Shown here in pieces: positions 40,311 to 53,089 of a stretch of 64,000 bases of DNA. Below the pieces are notes generated by a model. The model had not been told where the DNA came from. It saw only the letters and a program-made list of their open reading frames with translations, and made no database searches. The position numbers and the translations under genes were made by a program. Position 1 is the stretch's first letter; the number at the start of each line of letters is the position of its first letter. Source of the DNA: Ceratodon purpureus (Eukaryota > Streptophyta > Bryopsida > Pseudoditrichales > Ditrichaceae); the NCBI GenBank assembly GCA_014871385.1, contig CM026421.1:25600752-25664751 (forward strand). The letters run 5' to 3'.

Positions 40311-42691
40311 ATCTTAAAACTTCAAGAATGTTATCTTGTGAGCGGTGACCGGTGAGCACTAAGTTTATTAATTTTTGACTATTTATTTGAATATTTTGAG
40401 ATGATTTTGCATGACATGGCATATAGGGGACCTATGACCGTAGAAGGTGGTTAAGGGTAATTCCCCAAGACAATGGAGCCCTTCTAAATTGATAGCTGTA
40501 GAAATTTACTCCCTATTCATATCCTTGTGATTTGTGAGTTTTTTAATTTATACCTTAGGAATTCCACGTCATGAAGAAGAAAGGGAAGAGCGAATAAAAA
40601 TAAATAAAAGAAAGAAATAATAAAAAAGTAAAGGAAAGAAGAATAAAAATAAATGAATCAAAAAAATCAAAAGGAATAAAAACAATTCAAGATTCAATAA
40701 CAGACCAATTCTAAAATTTAATAAGAATTTTAAGAGATATTCAAAACAGACCAATTCTAAATTTACAAAGTATTGTATTTGATAAATTTATATTGTTTTA
40801 ATCTCCAAAACATGAAAAGAAGATGACAATGTAAATTTAACTAAATACTTTAATGGTGATTTCTAACAAGTTTATACTTTTATGACAATTATAATAGACA
40901 TTCAAAGACAATAACCGTGGTTATAAATCAATTCTAATTGTTATGTTTACAATACGAATCTCAATTCACCATCATAAAATTAATGCTTTAAGGGCATCTA
41001 AACATCATTCTCTACGTTACAACCACTAATAATCTAATCATACGACTTAGGATAGCAAGTACAATATAGAGGCTCAGATACAACACTCCTTGAATGAGAT
41101 TTGTGTGACTAGTCCTCGACAACATTATTGTCATTGCTGAAGTTTACAACATGCTTAGACTCCTCAAAATCTATAAGCGTCTTTATTTCTCTACGATGCT
41201 TAGCTTAGGTGGGGACCCTTGAATCATGTTGTTCAACTTCAAAAAACTCCATATGACCTCCAAAATCAAGAACCACAAGATTGAGAACATCCTTGTTGTT
41301 ACTAGTATTTTCTTTTGATAATGTAGTTTCAGTGTAGCACTGGTTTAATTCAGAATCCACCTTCATGGAGTCTTTTGATGCACGCTAAAAACATCAATTA
41401 GTTGTCAAAATAATGAAAAAATCATGCTAAAGTATGAAAATGTTCAAAGTATGATTGGATACATTAGGTCATGCAATAAGTACAATAAAGTGAAAAGACG
41501 AGTGATGAATAAAATTTGAGGAAATGGGATTAGCCTTATTTTATTGCACTCTTAAGTAAAATTTAGCCGTAGACAAAGAGTAAAAACTTAGATCAATAAC
41601 ATAAAAAAACTTAGATAAATAATTATATCTAACTCCTAAAATTTTAGTATTGTTAATTACTATCACTACATTCTTTTATCAAGATTGGGTGGAAAAAAGA
41701 TTTTGTATATTGATGTGCTACTTCTTAACACCAATCCATTGGACTATTATTGGTACTACAAATAATATATCAAATCATATTATAAATATAGATAACATAA
41801 TATTAATGGGAAAAAACAAGCCATAAATTCTTTTGTTGATGTAGCAACTATGTACTCTAATTGTCTTTGTCCATCTTTTAGGTGAAAAAGAAGTTTAAGT
41901 TGTCTCATTTGTATTTTTATGGGACCTCTAGGGAGCGCCTACGCTCCCAACATTGGGAATGTAGACGTTCCTAGAGGTTCCCATGGGATGGTAGCATCAA
42001 AGGTTCTGAGTTAGTCATCCCCGGACTCCTCCTCACAAGAAGCATCACTACTACAAACCCCTGCTCCTTGGGGGCGGGGTGGCGTGGACAAGGGGGGTGT
42101 CACCCCTCTTGGCCAGGGACTCCTGATAATGCTCTCATGCAAAACCAATCACAGAGCTCCAATCGAGTTTTTTCTCTTCACAATTTTATTGGGAGTCGAT
42201 TTGTACAAGCTGGATTGCAAAGTTGCCCTGTCAGTCATGTGCTGGCAGATTCTTGTTTAGTCTCCCACATTTTAATGATTTATGTTACCGTCATTGATCT
42301 TGTAAGGTAACTGGGGATGTGGTAAATTGAGGTTCAAGCATCATAAGGCATCCAAGTGGCTGCTGACTGTCTTCTACGAGCTCGTCGTGTGTGAATAGGG
42401 TTAGGTACGTTACAGAGAGCTTCAACATCCGGCTTTTAAAGTGAATACACTGGGAACACTTGACCACTTTTGCAGTAAGTTTTATTGAAATACTGCTTTG
42501 TACTTGACCTCTTTGTTTACACAGGAAGCTCTGTGTCCGTTTTTGCACTGCAAAAAGTCCTCGCTGATGCAAAGATGTGCACAATGTGTGAAGTTTCTAG
42601 CAAAGTTACTCACATTTGTTTGGTAGTTTATTTACAACGCATCACACTTTAACCAACTTTCTCCCTCCAATTATGTTACTTTTTTAAAAGG
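40311..42691. other. Intergenic region with a polypurine tract and a hairpin
   Basis: No gene is recognised. A purine-rich A/G tract lies at about 40565-40690, and a 64-bp hairpin lies at 41920-41983. CACTACTACAAA at 42046-42057 recalls a CACTA end, but no partner end was found. Confidence 0.5.
41920..41983. repeat. 64-bp hairpin-forming inverted repeat
   Basis: TGGGACCTCTAGG at the left pairs with CCTAGAGGTTCCCA at the right. Partial pairing continues inward (GAGCGCCTACGCTCCC against AACGTCTACATTCCC). It could be a tiny foldback element. Confidence 0.75.
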
Positions 42692-44468
42692 CTGTACATA
42701 TCCATGTTCAGTGATGTACAGGCATGTACAGTAGGCGGAAGAAAAGATACGTGAATTTTACTTATCTCCAAGTTAACTAGAGTATGGACACTGAACTTCA
42801 AGTGAGCACTACACTTTCACTTTGTGAGCAATTGCCTTGGGGTTTTCACCTATTTCTAGAACTAGGAGTAAGGTTGTGAAAAGTAAATGGCTTGTGTCTA
42901 ATTATAGAAAAAATCTATGTAAAGTAATAGTTCTCCATTGCCCTATCTAAAGTGTGCCCACGCCTTTTTCATGCATTAACTATTATTAGGCCTCATTATG
43001 TTTCGGGCCATAGTTTAAAAATAAAATATGTATGTGATATTGAATTGTGATTGCATTGTAAGTTGTGGGGTTAACTTTTGAGATGATTGTGGGTGTTAGC
43101 GTGACTTTGTTTAGTGTGTGGTATATTATCTTATTGAAATAAGTTTGTTTGGTATTGTGGGTAGGTTGAAGATGAAGACTAGAGCCTTGACAGATGCTGA
43201 GAAAGGACAAGTGGTTGGAATGCACAAAGCTGGAAGCAAAGGTGTGGAGATAGCAAGAGAATTAGGTATGCCTTCTTCCACTGTTTATGGTGTTACAAAT
43301 AGTTTCAAAAAACAAGGAACTGTGAAGTCACCAAAGCCAACGGGTAGGCCTCAAAAGTTTACAGAGCGGAATATGAGACAGTTAGAACGTCTCCTTAATG
43401 AAGATCGTCGTAAACCACTCACAGAAATTACAAATGAGATGGCACGTGTTGCAAAGGTTAGTACTCGTACTGTAAGGAATGCTTTGCATACCCTTGGTTA
43501 TAGAAGCTGTGTTGCACTAAAAAAACCTTTTCTTAGTAAAAAGCACATGGCAGACAGGTTAGCATTTGCTAAAGAGTATAAAAACTGGACAAAGGAGGAT
43601 TGGAAGAAGGTTATTTGGACTTATGAATCATCTTTCGAAATAGGAAGGAGTTATAGACAAATTAGAGTGTGGCGAAAGGCTTATGAAAGATATTCAGATA
43701 AATGTCTAGTATTAACTTTTAAGTCCGGGCGTACGTAGGTGATGGTTTGGCGTGCTTTTAGTGGCTTTGAGAAGGCTCCTTTAGTAATCATACCTCCAGA
43801 TAAGCGAAGTGTGAGTGATTTTGTGGATCTTATTTACGATGGCGCTTTAACTCCATTTTATTTTATCCATAAACCTCACAAAGACATGTTACTGATGGAG
43901 GATGGCGCTCCAGTCCATCGCAGCAATTTGCCAAACAAATGGACACAAAAAATGGGTATAAAGAAGTTGAAGTGGCCTGCCAACTCTCCAAATGTAAATC
44001 CAATTGAGAACCTATTGAAGATTATTAAAGATGAAATTCAAAGTACATCCCGGCCACGCAATGCACAAGAATTGGTGGAACCACTTCAAAGAGTATGGGA
44101 AGAAATATCTTTTGACTTCTTAGAAACCCTTATTGATACCATGCCTACACATATGAAGGAAGTAATTAGTGCAAAAGGTGGTAGTACTAGATTTTGAGTA
44201 CTATATAGGAGAAAGCAAATTTTGTGTTGATTTTGTTTTTTTTCTATAGAAACAAATACTATTATTGAAATAGAGTCTAAAGGCTTTCAAATGCAATTTT
44301 TTGCATTGAATTCCATGAATTTTCAACCTCGCATGAGCTCACCAAATTCTCTATTCAGTACATTTTTCTAGCACAAAATAGAGAATCATGTATCTTTTCT
44401 TCCGCCTATTATACAGTGATGTTCAGTGATGTCCATGTACAATGATGTTCAGTTATATCCATGTACAG
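42692..44468 (+). mobile_element. Tc1/mariner element, about 1.8 kb, with inverted ends
   Basis: The strongest inverted repeat is GTAGGCGGAAGAAAAGATAC (42731-42750) against its complement at 44390-44409, 19 of 20 matching. Outside it, both ends carry several copies of motifs such as CAGTGATGTNCA and CCATGTACA, so the true termini are approximate. The ends enclose a single Tc1-type transposase. Confidence 0.82.
43172..44197 (+). pseudogene. Tc1/mariner (DD34E) transposase, inactivated
   Basis: A 340-residue-class DDE transposase. N-terminal helix-turn-helix (LTDAEKGQVVGMHKAGSKGV), a second HTH with a GRP-type hook (PTGRPQKF), then the catalytic core. The second Asp is in LMEDGAPVH and the Glu in NPIEN, 34 residues apart, the DD34E spacing of Tc1. 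The first catalytic Asp, expected in W-T/S-D-E, is Tyr (WTYESSFE). An in-frame TAG at 43736-43738 splits the frame between KSGRT and VMVW. Family resemblance is strongest to fungal-type Tc1 proteins as I know them, which is inference. Both lesions mean this copy cannot move itself. Confidence 0.92.
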
Positions 44469-47400
44469 TGATGTTCATGCATAGTCATTGTTCGACATTA
44501 TCAGTTTGCTAATGAACATCACACAAAAACAAAATCCCATCAGTTTTTACTCCTGTTGCATGGGAAATGTAACTATACACAAAATAATCTACACAGAGGA
44601 ACTAAGGTGAAAGCACCTATGAGTGGGCACCACCCCAAGAGCGTGCACCCAAGATTCTTGCCTTTATAAAGATTTAACCTCCCTTGCATGTACCTCATGC
44701 GTACGTAAATAGGGTGCCCGCTTATAAGTTTCCACTTCTAAAATTTGTACTTAATTATGTCACATGTGTGTGCTTTAAAATGTCAAAAAAACAGGGAAAG
44801 TTTGTCTTTTCTTATTCCTTATCCTTCAAAAATAGTAACCCACTCGTTTCATCACCCAAGAATATAGATTCCTTACATAATCCTTAAATGCCCGTTTATA
44901 GGTGGTTTCACCATACAATTGTTATTAAATGACTGTTACAGTCAATGTGATGTGTGCCAAATTAAACGTGCAAAACGGACTCAGACCTGGTTATTTTTAA
45001 TCTTATAAGTGGGTGTGATTTGTTGATACATGATTTATGTGTCTAAATATTTTTTGTGATTTTTAAGCATTTGCAATGTTTTTGTGTTTTCTTCATAGTA
45101 TGGTTATTTTAAAAGGTCTTGGAGATGTTTAATATGAAAAAATGACTAAATTTTTTGTATTTGATGAAATATAATTATTAACTAAATACTAATACAGTCA
45201 ATTTAAAAAAGACGAGCACATTATATGGGGGTTTTATATAATTGTGTATATATATTGTGCAAAAAATATACATATAACATACATCCATGATTTTTACTTA
45301 AATCTAAAAAATAATACATCAATTTTTATAATATAAAATGAACAAAGCATGAAATGCATGCTTGAATTATACTTTTTTAGTCAGATAAACAATAAAAAAA
45401 TAAAAGGATCCACATTACAATTTACAATAATAAGAACATAACAAATTACCACCACAAATTATGTAACATGCATCAACAATATTCTTTCCCTTTCATTATC
45501 TAACCCACATGCTTGTCATTGATATTCAACTTTTCCAAAATATGGTCTTTTGAAATTTTCTTCCTTGCGTGAAAATAGACATTTTTAAAAAATAAAATAA
45601 TATATGGAACTGCATCTCTGTCTACCTTGTAAAAAGAAAAGAAGCACATCATGTGATGAAGGAATTTTGGACTCATTTGAAGTTCCAAAGTCACATGATT
45701 TCATCATGCTCCAAATTTGACATAACTATCAACCACTATACACTATAATATAAAAATTAGAGGTCAAAGTCTTGTAAAGCAACAAATGATTCATACATTT
45801 TGCAAACTTCAAATACCTATGTGAGTTTGAGGAAAGCCCCACAAAAAAACACTTCACTATAAATGAGATTATTTTTCCTAATACAGTTATAATTGTTGCT
45901 ACCTTGAAAAAAATCTACACAATGCATTTTACTTTATCTAATTTCAAGAAATCTATAGAATGCATTGTACTTTACATTAATGGATCAGATACTTTCTTTT
46001 GAAGAATGATGAAGTAACTTAGTAATGCAAATATTCTAGGGTAAAAAAAATTCATCCAGAAGTATATTTTAGTGTTATTCTCTAATTCCTGTAGCTCCTT
46101 GTTGGTGGAGGAGTGGGTCAAGGCGGAGTTCGGAGAATTGGAGCCTATTCTCGATAACGCTTTTCGCTTCCCCGAGCTCCCGCCGTTTGTGTTCGATGCC
46201 CAATTTCCGAACTTCCAACCCAGCGCCGTGTTTCTCGATACGTGAAAGCAACTGTGAAGGATATGGATTCGAAGTAGTGTTTTGATAATCCGTGAGATAA
46301 TCTTGAATTATCGGTTTTGGGAGAGTTGTGGAGGAATGATTCAAGTGCTCGACCCTGGTCTTAACTTATGGTTGCGTGACATTCTTGAGCAAGCTCTGAA
46401 TGATCTGCAATAGCGCTTGGAATGGAATGATGCGTTTTGCTCATCATCTGTAGTCCTGAAGGTTGCCGTGGAACTTTGGAAGGAAGTGATCTGCCCAGTG
46501 CCCGCCAGCTGAGATGGTTTGGGTGCTTTCATTGAGGTGGCGCCTTTGATAACTATGATGATGAATCATGCAAGAAGGTGGCTTCCTTGCAGCTTGCTTG
46601 CTGTAGAATGTTATGTTAGTGAAACACAAGTACTAGAGTTTGGGGACTTTGGGATGTAGGTATGAAGAGGGAGGAAAATTGCGCTCATCATCCATGATCC
46701 GTGTGCAGAGAGCTCAGAGCACAGAGGAAGCCTTATAGCCTATGTAATCAGCCGCTATCAGAAACAACGATCCTCGATTCCTCACCCTTTCAGAGGCGTA
46801 TTAACTTTTTGGAAACTGGGAACTTGCATTAGAATTTAGTCTGTTGCATCTGAAGTTTGAACATTCAACAGCAGGGTTCAAGTTTTGTAAATTTGGATGT
46901 ATCAAGCTTTCGCCTGCATGGTTTGAATTTCTTCAATCCGCGACATGCCAAGGAATATCATGTCAGTGTTCCTTTGCATTAAATATTCGTCCACTTTCAA
47001 AGAATTCCCACTTCTTCAAATGGAACTTGGCGTGTTGGACCTCAAGGTTCACCTACAAATACAAAACTCGGAGAAAGTTGAAACTAAAGTGTAGGCTTCA
47101 AGGTAGGAGAATGAGCATATACAAGTTGAAAAAGAAGTGCATGATGCATCAAGCCAACAACTTACGGCTTTGCAAATTTCTAGGGTATCATGGTCCCAAA
47201 ATTTTGTGACAATTTTGTAATACAAATACAAGTATCATCATCAATGTATGTTGTGATACCTTACGGACATAATTTGTTAAGTTGTGAATGTATAGTAGTA
47301 TGTATTTTAACAATTTAATTGCAAGTAAATGATTTTGTTAATAACTTTGTGAAGATAGATATTCTAGCAATGTGTTGATGACACAAAGCAAATAATATTT

Positions 47401-48885
47401 GCATCCACCGCTCCTACGCCCTCCTGAACCTGGCCTCGAAGCCACGCTCGATGGAGGAATTTAGACACTCTCGTTTAGAATTCTGGAATGCAAGAGTACA
47501 TAGGGCCTTGTTTAGTGATTGGAAAGTTCACTTGAAGCATGTAAGGTAGAGAAACCAAAAACCATAATTTCCAAAAAAACCCTCAAGGGCATATAGTAGA
47601 GTTTCTCAAAAACAGTGAAGTGGTAGATTGTAAACCGAGAAATTTTGCATGCATCAGGAATTTGGGACCCACTGATTCTGTACGATTTCAATGCAATCTC
47701 CGATATTTCAAGGATGCGTGTATTTTTCGCACTAATTCCGCATCGTTACGTCATGCATCGCAATAGTATTGATATGACATCATGATTGTACAAACAGATA
47801 TAGCATTGATTCAGCACGATTGAATTTATATCCTCAAATAAATTTATATCCTCATAAATTCATATAATTTAAAGATTTAATTTACTAAGTATAGAAGTAT
47901 GTCCAATTTATTTATTTTTAATTAATTAAATGTACCTTTCAATATATAACATATATACACATACTTTAAAATGTGCCTTTTTATGACAACACACATATAC
48001 TGAATTGTTAACAATATAGTTGGTTATAATTTAGTTGGTTACAAATGAGTTGATTACATACATATTAAAATGTACATTTTAGTGATACCATGATGGTAAA
48101 ACGTGTATTTTTAGTTGAACGATAGATTTTAAAGCTCAAATCAAATTTGAACATAATTCTCAATAAAACATAAATTACATAATTTACGTGTAAATTCAAA
48201 GCATACAACAGTTTTGATTTAATTAAAAGATTGTTTATGCATTAAGAATGTGAACTATTAAATTTTAACACAAGAAACATTGAATATAATCTGACTTTTA
48301 AATAAAAGTCATACTTTAAAGTGTATAAATGTCTTCTAATGAATCCATATAAACTCAAAAATTAATTTACTAATTTAAAGTCCATGTGTTTTTAATTGTT
48401 AAATTCTTACTTTTAAAATCAATATAATCAATAAAAATATGTCCATGCATTTTTAATTTTTTTTGCATAATATACATTTATATATTTAAATATATTATTT
48501 CATGCAATGAACTAATTTAAATGCATTTGTATTTAATTTTAAATTTAATTCAATTTATTAATATATTTTATACAAATTTTGTTTTAATCTGCATGAATTC
48601 ATTAAAACTATTTTATTTAGACTTTCTATTATTTAGTTACTTAGTTTATTGAATAGTTTAGAAATATATTTAAGCAAGCCACAACTATAAAAATTAAAGA
48701 AATAATAGGGTAGATTATTGGGAGTGTTAAATGGAAAAGTTGTAGACGTTAGTTTTAGTCTTTAGAAATATTAAGTGAACTTTAAATTTGACCCAAAAAA
48801 AAAAAGAATTCTATTATCCCGAAGATTCGATCTTGAGATCCATGGAATTTCACTATTCCTAAGATTTTGTCCCCACGGATATTCT
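44469..48885. other. AT-rich intergenic DNA with unrecognised short frames
   Basis: No gene is recognised. Frames at 46075-46344 (-) and 46844-47209 (+) lack motifs I know and have no clear splice partners. The DNA from 47850 to 48750 is very AT-rich. The block at 44400-44490 still shows the Tc1 subterminal repeats. Confidence 0.5.
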
Positions 48886-49056
48886 ACACGAGCCCGTTAA
48901 AGCAGCGCTGCACGTTGATGCTCGTCTTGGCATTGGCCTCTAGGAACAAACAACCTTGCACGCAATCCCCTCCTTCTTCGTCACCACCCGCTCATGCTCC
49001 TCCAAGTCCACCTTATTCCCAATGAACATCTTAATACAATCCTCGTTGGTTGAATC
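48886..49056 (-). pseudogene. Rab GTPase (RABC/Rab18-like) fragment with frameshift
   Basis: One frame reads CIKMFIGNKVDLEEHERVVT and KKEGIA, which carries the GNKVD guanine-specificity motif. Then a shift to another frame gives GCLFLEANAKTSINVQRCFN, matching the SAK region of Rab18-type proteins (ECSAKTxxNVQQCF). Several residues between the two are deleted. Ser of SAK is changed to Asn (NAK). The switch region and P-loop are missing. It is a decayed, partial copy. Confidence 0.85.
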
Positions 49057-50888
49057 CCGCTTCTATTCCTGTCCAAGAATTGTGTAGGCATTCTCAAAGC
49101 CAGCTTTCATGGAAGAATAGGCTCTTACGCACTGGAAGCGCCGAAGCGGCCTACCCTCATTGTCGGCAGACGCTTCGACGCTAGGCTCATGCATTAGACG
49201 CTGCAAAAGCCTTTCCAGTGCACCGCACGATTGAAAACACGCTCAAGTGAAATCCTAACCACAGCGTGCACGTCCCAAACTCCACACTCACTCACTCCCG
49301 TGAAATTGGCTCCATCAAAGCTCCAATTCCCGAAGGATCGAAAGGCTCTGCCCACCGCCGCTTCGGTCCCGGAAGAGAATCCAACACACCACGCACAACG
49401 GACCAGATAACTTAAACCCTAATTATAGAGTCTTCAGCTCTTGAAATATGCTCCTCGTTCCGTAATTCTCATTCGATTTTTGCAATTTCACAAGAAGATC
49501 AAGCAATGCTTGACGACACAAAAGATCAAGAGAATTCCACTTGAAACTCGTCATAGCTAAGATAGTCCACAAGCTTAATGCAGCGACAAACTCCTAAACC
49601 CTAAAAATGCAATCACTCATGATCATGATTTTACTTACCTCAAACGATGCGCTCTAAGCCTGCAAAAGTTAATTTTTTCTAAATTATCCACAACGGAATG
49701 ATTGAATTGGATCCAAAAAATCTCTTCCAGCTTGAGTTCCTTACCAGTTCTTACAGAAGGGAGAGAATCCGAAGTGAACATTGTCAAACTCCATGCTTAA
49801 AGTCCATCGAAAATTGCAGTTTTGTGTGTGACATGTGTCGGTTGAACTAGGTTTTGAAGATTATGTTCTAGGACATCTACATAGCAGTCGCTCTGAACAA
49901 AATGACATTCACTTTGAAGATTATCCAGAAATCTATAAGAAGTCCATGGAACATTGTCGTTAAACTTTGTCAAATGTTAGATTTCGGAACTATGTTCTCT
50001 TTGCACAAATTTTGAAATTGAGGTCAACTTTAGTCTTTTTTGGGTAACTTTGCATGCAATTTTGAAAGTGGAATTACCTTCAAGATGTCCACAGATGGAC
50101 ATGCATCTGCAGTATAAGCCGGTAAACCTTGAATTCATAGGGCGTCATTTTCTGTGTCACTTAGGACATGCAATGGACATTCTGTCATTTACAAATGTGC
50201 CTCAAAGGACAACGTTCCTACTAGTGATGTGGACGCAGAAACTTATGAGGGATGGGACTCCAACAGTGGTAATACTTGGCGTGAAGATAATGCATTTGAC
50301 CCGACTTGGGTCCATACAGATTGTATCATGGCTTTACGGCAGCCTCGTATTCGAGAGGGATCTCCAAATCCACGGATGCGTATCCCTGTATTGCAAATTG
50401 CAAACATTAAAGCTTCAATAGATCATTTCCAAGCAGAAGATGGTGTGGGATCATCCTCACAGGGAATATGAGTATGTGGATTAGAAATGGCGGGGCATTT
50501 TAATACGTGTATCCGCATGTTACTATTCTTATTAAGAATATAAATATATTATATATGTTAAAAACAATGCATGATTTTCCTTAAGCTTGGTTTATGTGTT
50601 GAGTACGACATTATAGTTGTGCAATATCTTGTTTAATTTACACTTCTTTGGTGAATATAATGTGGATGACATGTATTTGAACTAGGTTCTAACAAACCTT
50701 CGATTGCTTCCCTACACAAATAGTAAGTTATGCATTGGTTTATTCCAGAAATACATAAAAAGAATGAGTTCAACTCTTCATGACAATTGTGTTAGGAGAA
50801 CATATGTAAACAGGGTCAGGTTTAGGCAGTTAATGGCGGCTGCAGCCGCCCCACATGGCAACTACAGCTGCCCTACAAGGCGGCTGAA
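49057..50888. other. Intergenic region with an unassigned plus-strand frame
   Basis: At 50154-50471 (+) a frame reads through AETYEGWDSNSGNTW and WVHTDCIMALRQPRIREG to a stop. It looks like the end of a coding exon, but no family is recognised and no upstream exon is clear. The stretch at 49240-49400 is GC-richer and may be the remnant leader of the Rab copy. Confidence 0.35.
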
Positions 50889-50987
50889 CCAGCCCCACGT
50901 GTCGGCTAGCTAGAAGGGCAGCGGGCCAGGAGTTGGTCAAATTCTAACTACCCGCTGCCCCTCTAGCTACCGACCACGTGGGGCCGG
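50889..50987. repeat. GC-rich foldback of 99 bp
   Basis: The left arm CCAGCCCCACGTG...GGCAGCGGG pairs with the right arm CCCGCTGCCCC...CACGTGGGGCCGG, about 37 bp each with few mismatches. The region stands out from AT-rich surroundings. The upstream stretch (50836-50885) repeats GGCGGCTG/CAGCCGCC motifs. Confidence 0.8.
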
Positions 50988-51229
50988 TTTTAATAGAAAT
51001 ACTTAGAATTAGAAGACAAGAATAATGGGCAGTTGACAAAATTAATCCATAGAATAAATGGATGTTCACCCCTTCATTTCTCTTCCAAGTAGCAAGAGCA
51101 GTGCATATCTTCGACAAATCATCGGACATTAGGAAAGCCTAATCCAAAAGGGCCAGTATCAAGACCGCAAAATGCATGGGTCACCACTGGTCATTGTACA
51201 CCACTTGCCCAACGACAACGGACGACACA

Positions 51230-51340
51230 AGATCCTCTGATAGTACACCTTCGTATTAGTCTGTACGAACATACTCGGGTGAGTAGTCATGTAGACTAGT
51301 GATTTAATCCATCATGGCATACAAAGAAAATAGCATAATA
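51230..51340 (-). pseudogene. Diverged SEC6 exon 20/intron 19 fragment
   Basis: CCATCATGGCATACAAAGAA and the flanking GAGTA-ATGTA stretch match about 55330-55430 of the intact locus with many differences. Confidence 0.6.
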
Positions 51341-51879
51341 GATACCACCACTGTACACTTGCTGAAAAGATGTTTACATAATGCCTTTTTGAGACATTCA
51401 AATATTTGTATATAACATTCAATAAAATTGGTCAATTTTATCTTGCAAAATTATCACTCAATTTTTAGCCAATCCCACTCAAGCATACCAAGTTTCAATG
51501 TCAAAAAAGTGAAATTCTAATTTATGGTGGATTTTGAAAGCCAAATTTTATGAATGTACAGTGTATTTTATTAAAAATAATTGGTGGTGATTTTTATAAA
51601 GTTGATTGCCTTGAGATATGTAAGGGTCATATAGACACACATCTTTTGCATTAAAAATCACTCCATTAAGTAAAAAGTTTTCCACTATGCAGAATTCTAC
51701 AAAAAGTTGATATGCCCAAAATTTTGTAAAGTAGACATTTCTTTATTGGAATTAAAATTAAGGAAATCATTTGTATAAATATGCCAACCGGCCACTTCCT
51801 GACAGATCCTGAGACCGTTTCGGGGGTTACCACAGTACAGACACTCTGTATTGGAAGCGATATGGAGGTCTCAGGATCG
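51341..51879. other. AT-rich spacer
   Basis: No gene or clear element is seen. Confidence 0.6.
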
Positions 51880-53089
51880 AACCTTGAAGGTGCTCGTTAA
51901 CATTCTTTTACAATCTTGGAGCATGTTCAAGGCGTCCAAGAAAATAGCACTTACGGTACTCTTTCCTCGAATTGCTCTGTCGGTCATTCAGGATAGTTTT
52001 TCAAGCTTTGTTCATATAAGATATTTTTCATGATCTACTTGTGTTCCGGTGTGCAAGCCAGGGTTTCAGATCTTTAGAAGTAGTCGAGTAACAGTTAATT
52101 TTCCTGAGGTTTTATCATTTTCCTGCAGATTATGAACGAGTTCCAGGCAGCACAGCGGAAGAGACTCGAAGAACCGGCAGCTGATATTGGGTTGGAGCCT
52201 TTCTGTGCTATGGTATAGCTCCTGCTGAAACTGATCTCTTGTGCAATCCTGATTGCATGAAGCTGCAGGATTGCAAAATTTGCTGGAGTTTCTGCATAGA
52301 AACTGGCTTGGGGACTTTGATCTCACCTACATCCTTCGTGTTTATGCAGGTGAATAGTAATTACAAGTGCCACGAATTGGCCTTGGAGCTTAGCAACAGC
52401 GTCATGGAAGCTCTTACTCCGTATTATGCTGAGCAGGTGAGATCAGCCTTGGACCATCCCTGACCCAGTCTTTCTTGATGGGGTGTTGCTGTAGCCGATT
52501 TTACACAAGGACTCATGTGGTGTTGCTGATAGCCGATTGCCTGTCGCTATGGCAGGTTAATTTTGAGGATACATGCAAGGGATTTCTTGAGGTTGGAAAG
52601 GTAAGTCTTGGTTGTCATTGTCGACGCTGTCTGAAGATTTTATATGGTCCACGTTTTGAAGCTTCATGGCGAGTCTTGGTTTGTCTATCGGGATTCGGGA
52701 CACTTGATACTGATTGGCCCACTTAACATAACTTAGTCTGTATCGATGCCCTGCAGGAGGCCCTGTCGCAGGCAGTGGAAGTGATTTTTGAGGACCCTGG
52801 TGTGAAAGAACTGATTTCAAAACTTTACCAGAAAGGTATACTCTTAATGCACGGAGGAGCGTTCTCTCAAGCAATTTTTGGACTTCTTCTTGTTTTTTCG
52901 GAGCATGGCTTATCAAACCACTACGTTTGATTTAGGTGTCGTTATTAAGTGGTTGTGTCTTAGCTACTCAAGCTTTTTCATGTAACTTGAGAACAGTTCC
53001 GAATATACACCGGAGGTATCTCTGCTATTTTCTTTGTGTGCCATGATGGATTAAATCATGAGTCTACGTGTGTACTCATCCGGGTCTAT
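51880..53089 (+). pseudogene. Inverted copy of SEC6 exons 15-19
   Basis: On the plus strand this block carries part of exon 15 (diverged, with the CAG|GA donor change), then exon 16 ([20 protein letters not shown]), exon 17 ([18 protein letters not shown]), exon 18 ([15 protein letters not shown]) and exon 19 ([20 protein letters not shown]), with their introns. It aligns in reverse to about 55365-56530 of the intact gene. From 52080 to 53060 it is nearly identical. With the intact exons it makes a long inverted repeat around the SEC6 3' half. Confidence 0.93.

Noticed and set aside
42046..42120. CACTACTACAAA as a CACTA transposon end
   Set aside because: No matching inverted end or target duplication was found nearby.
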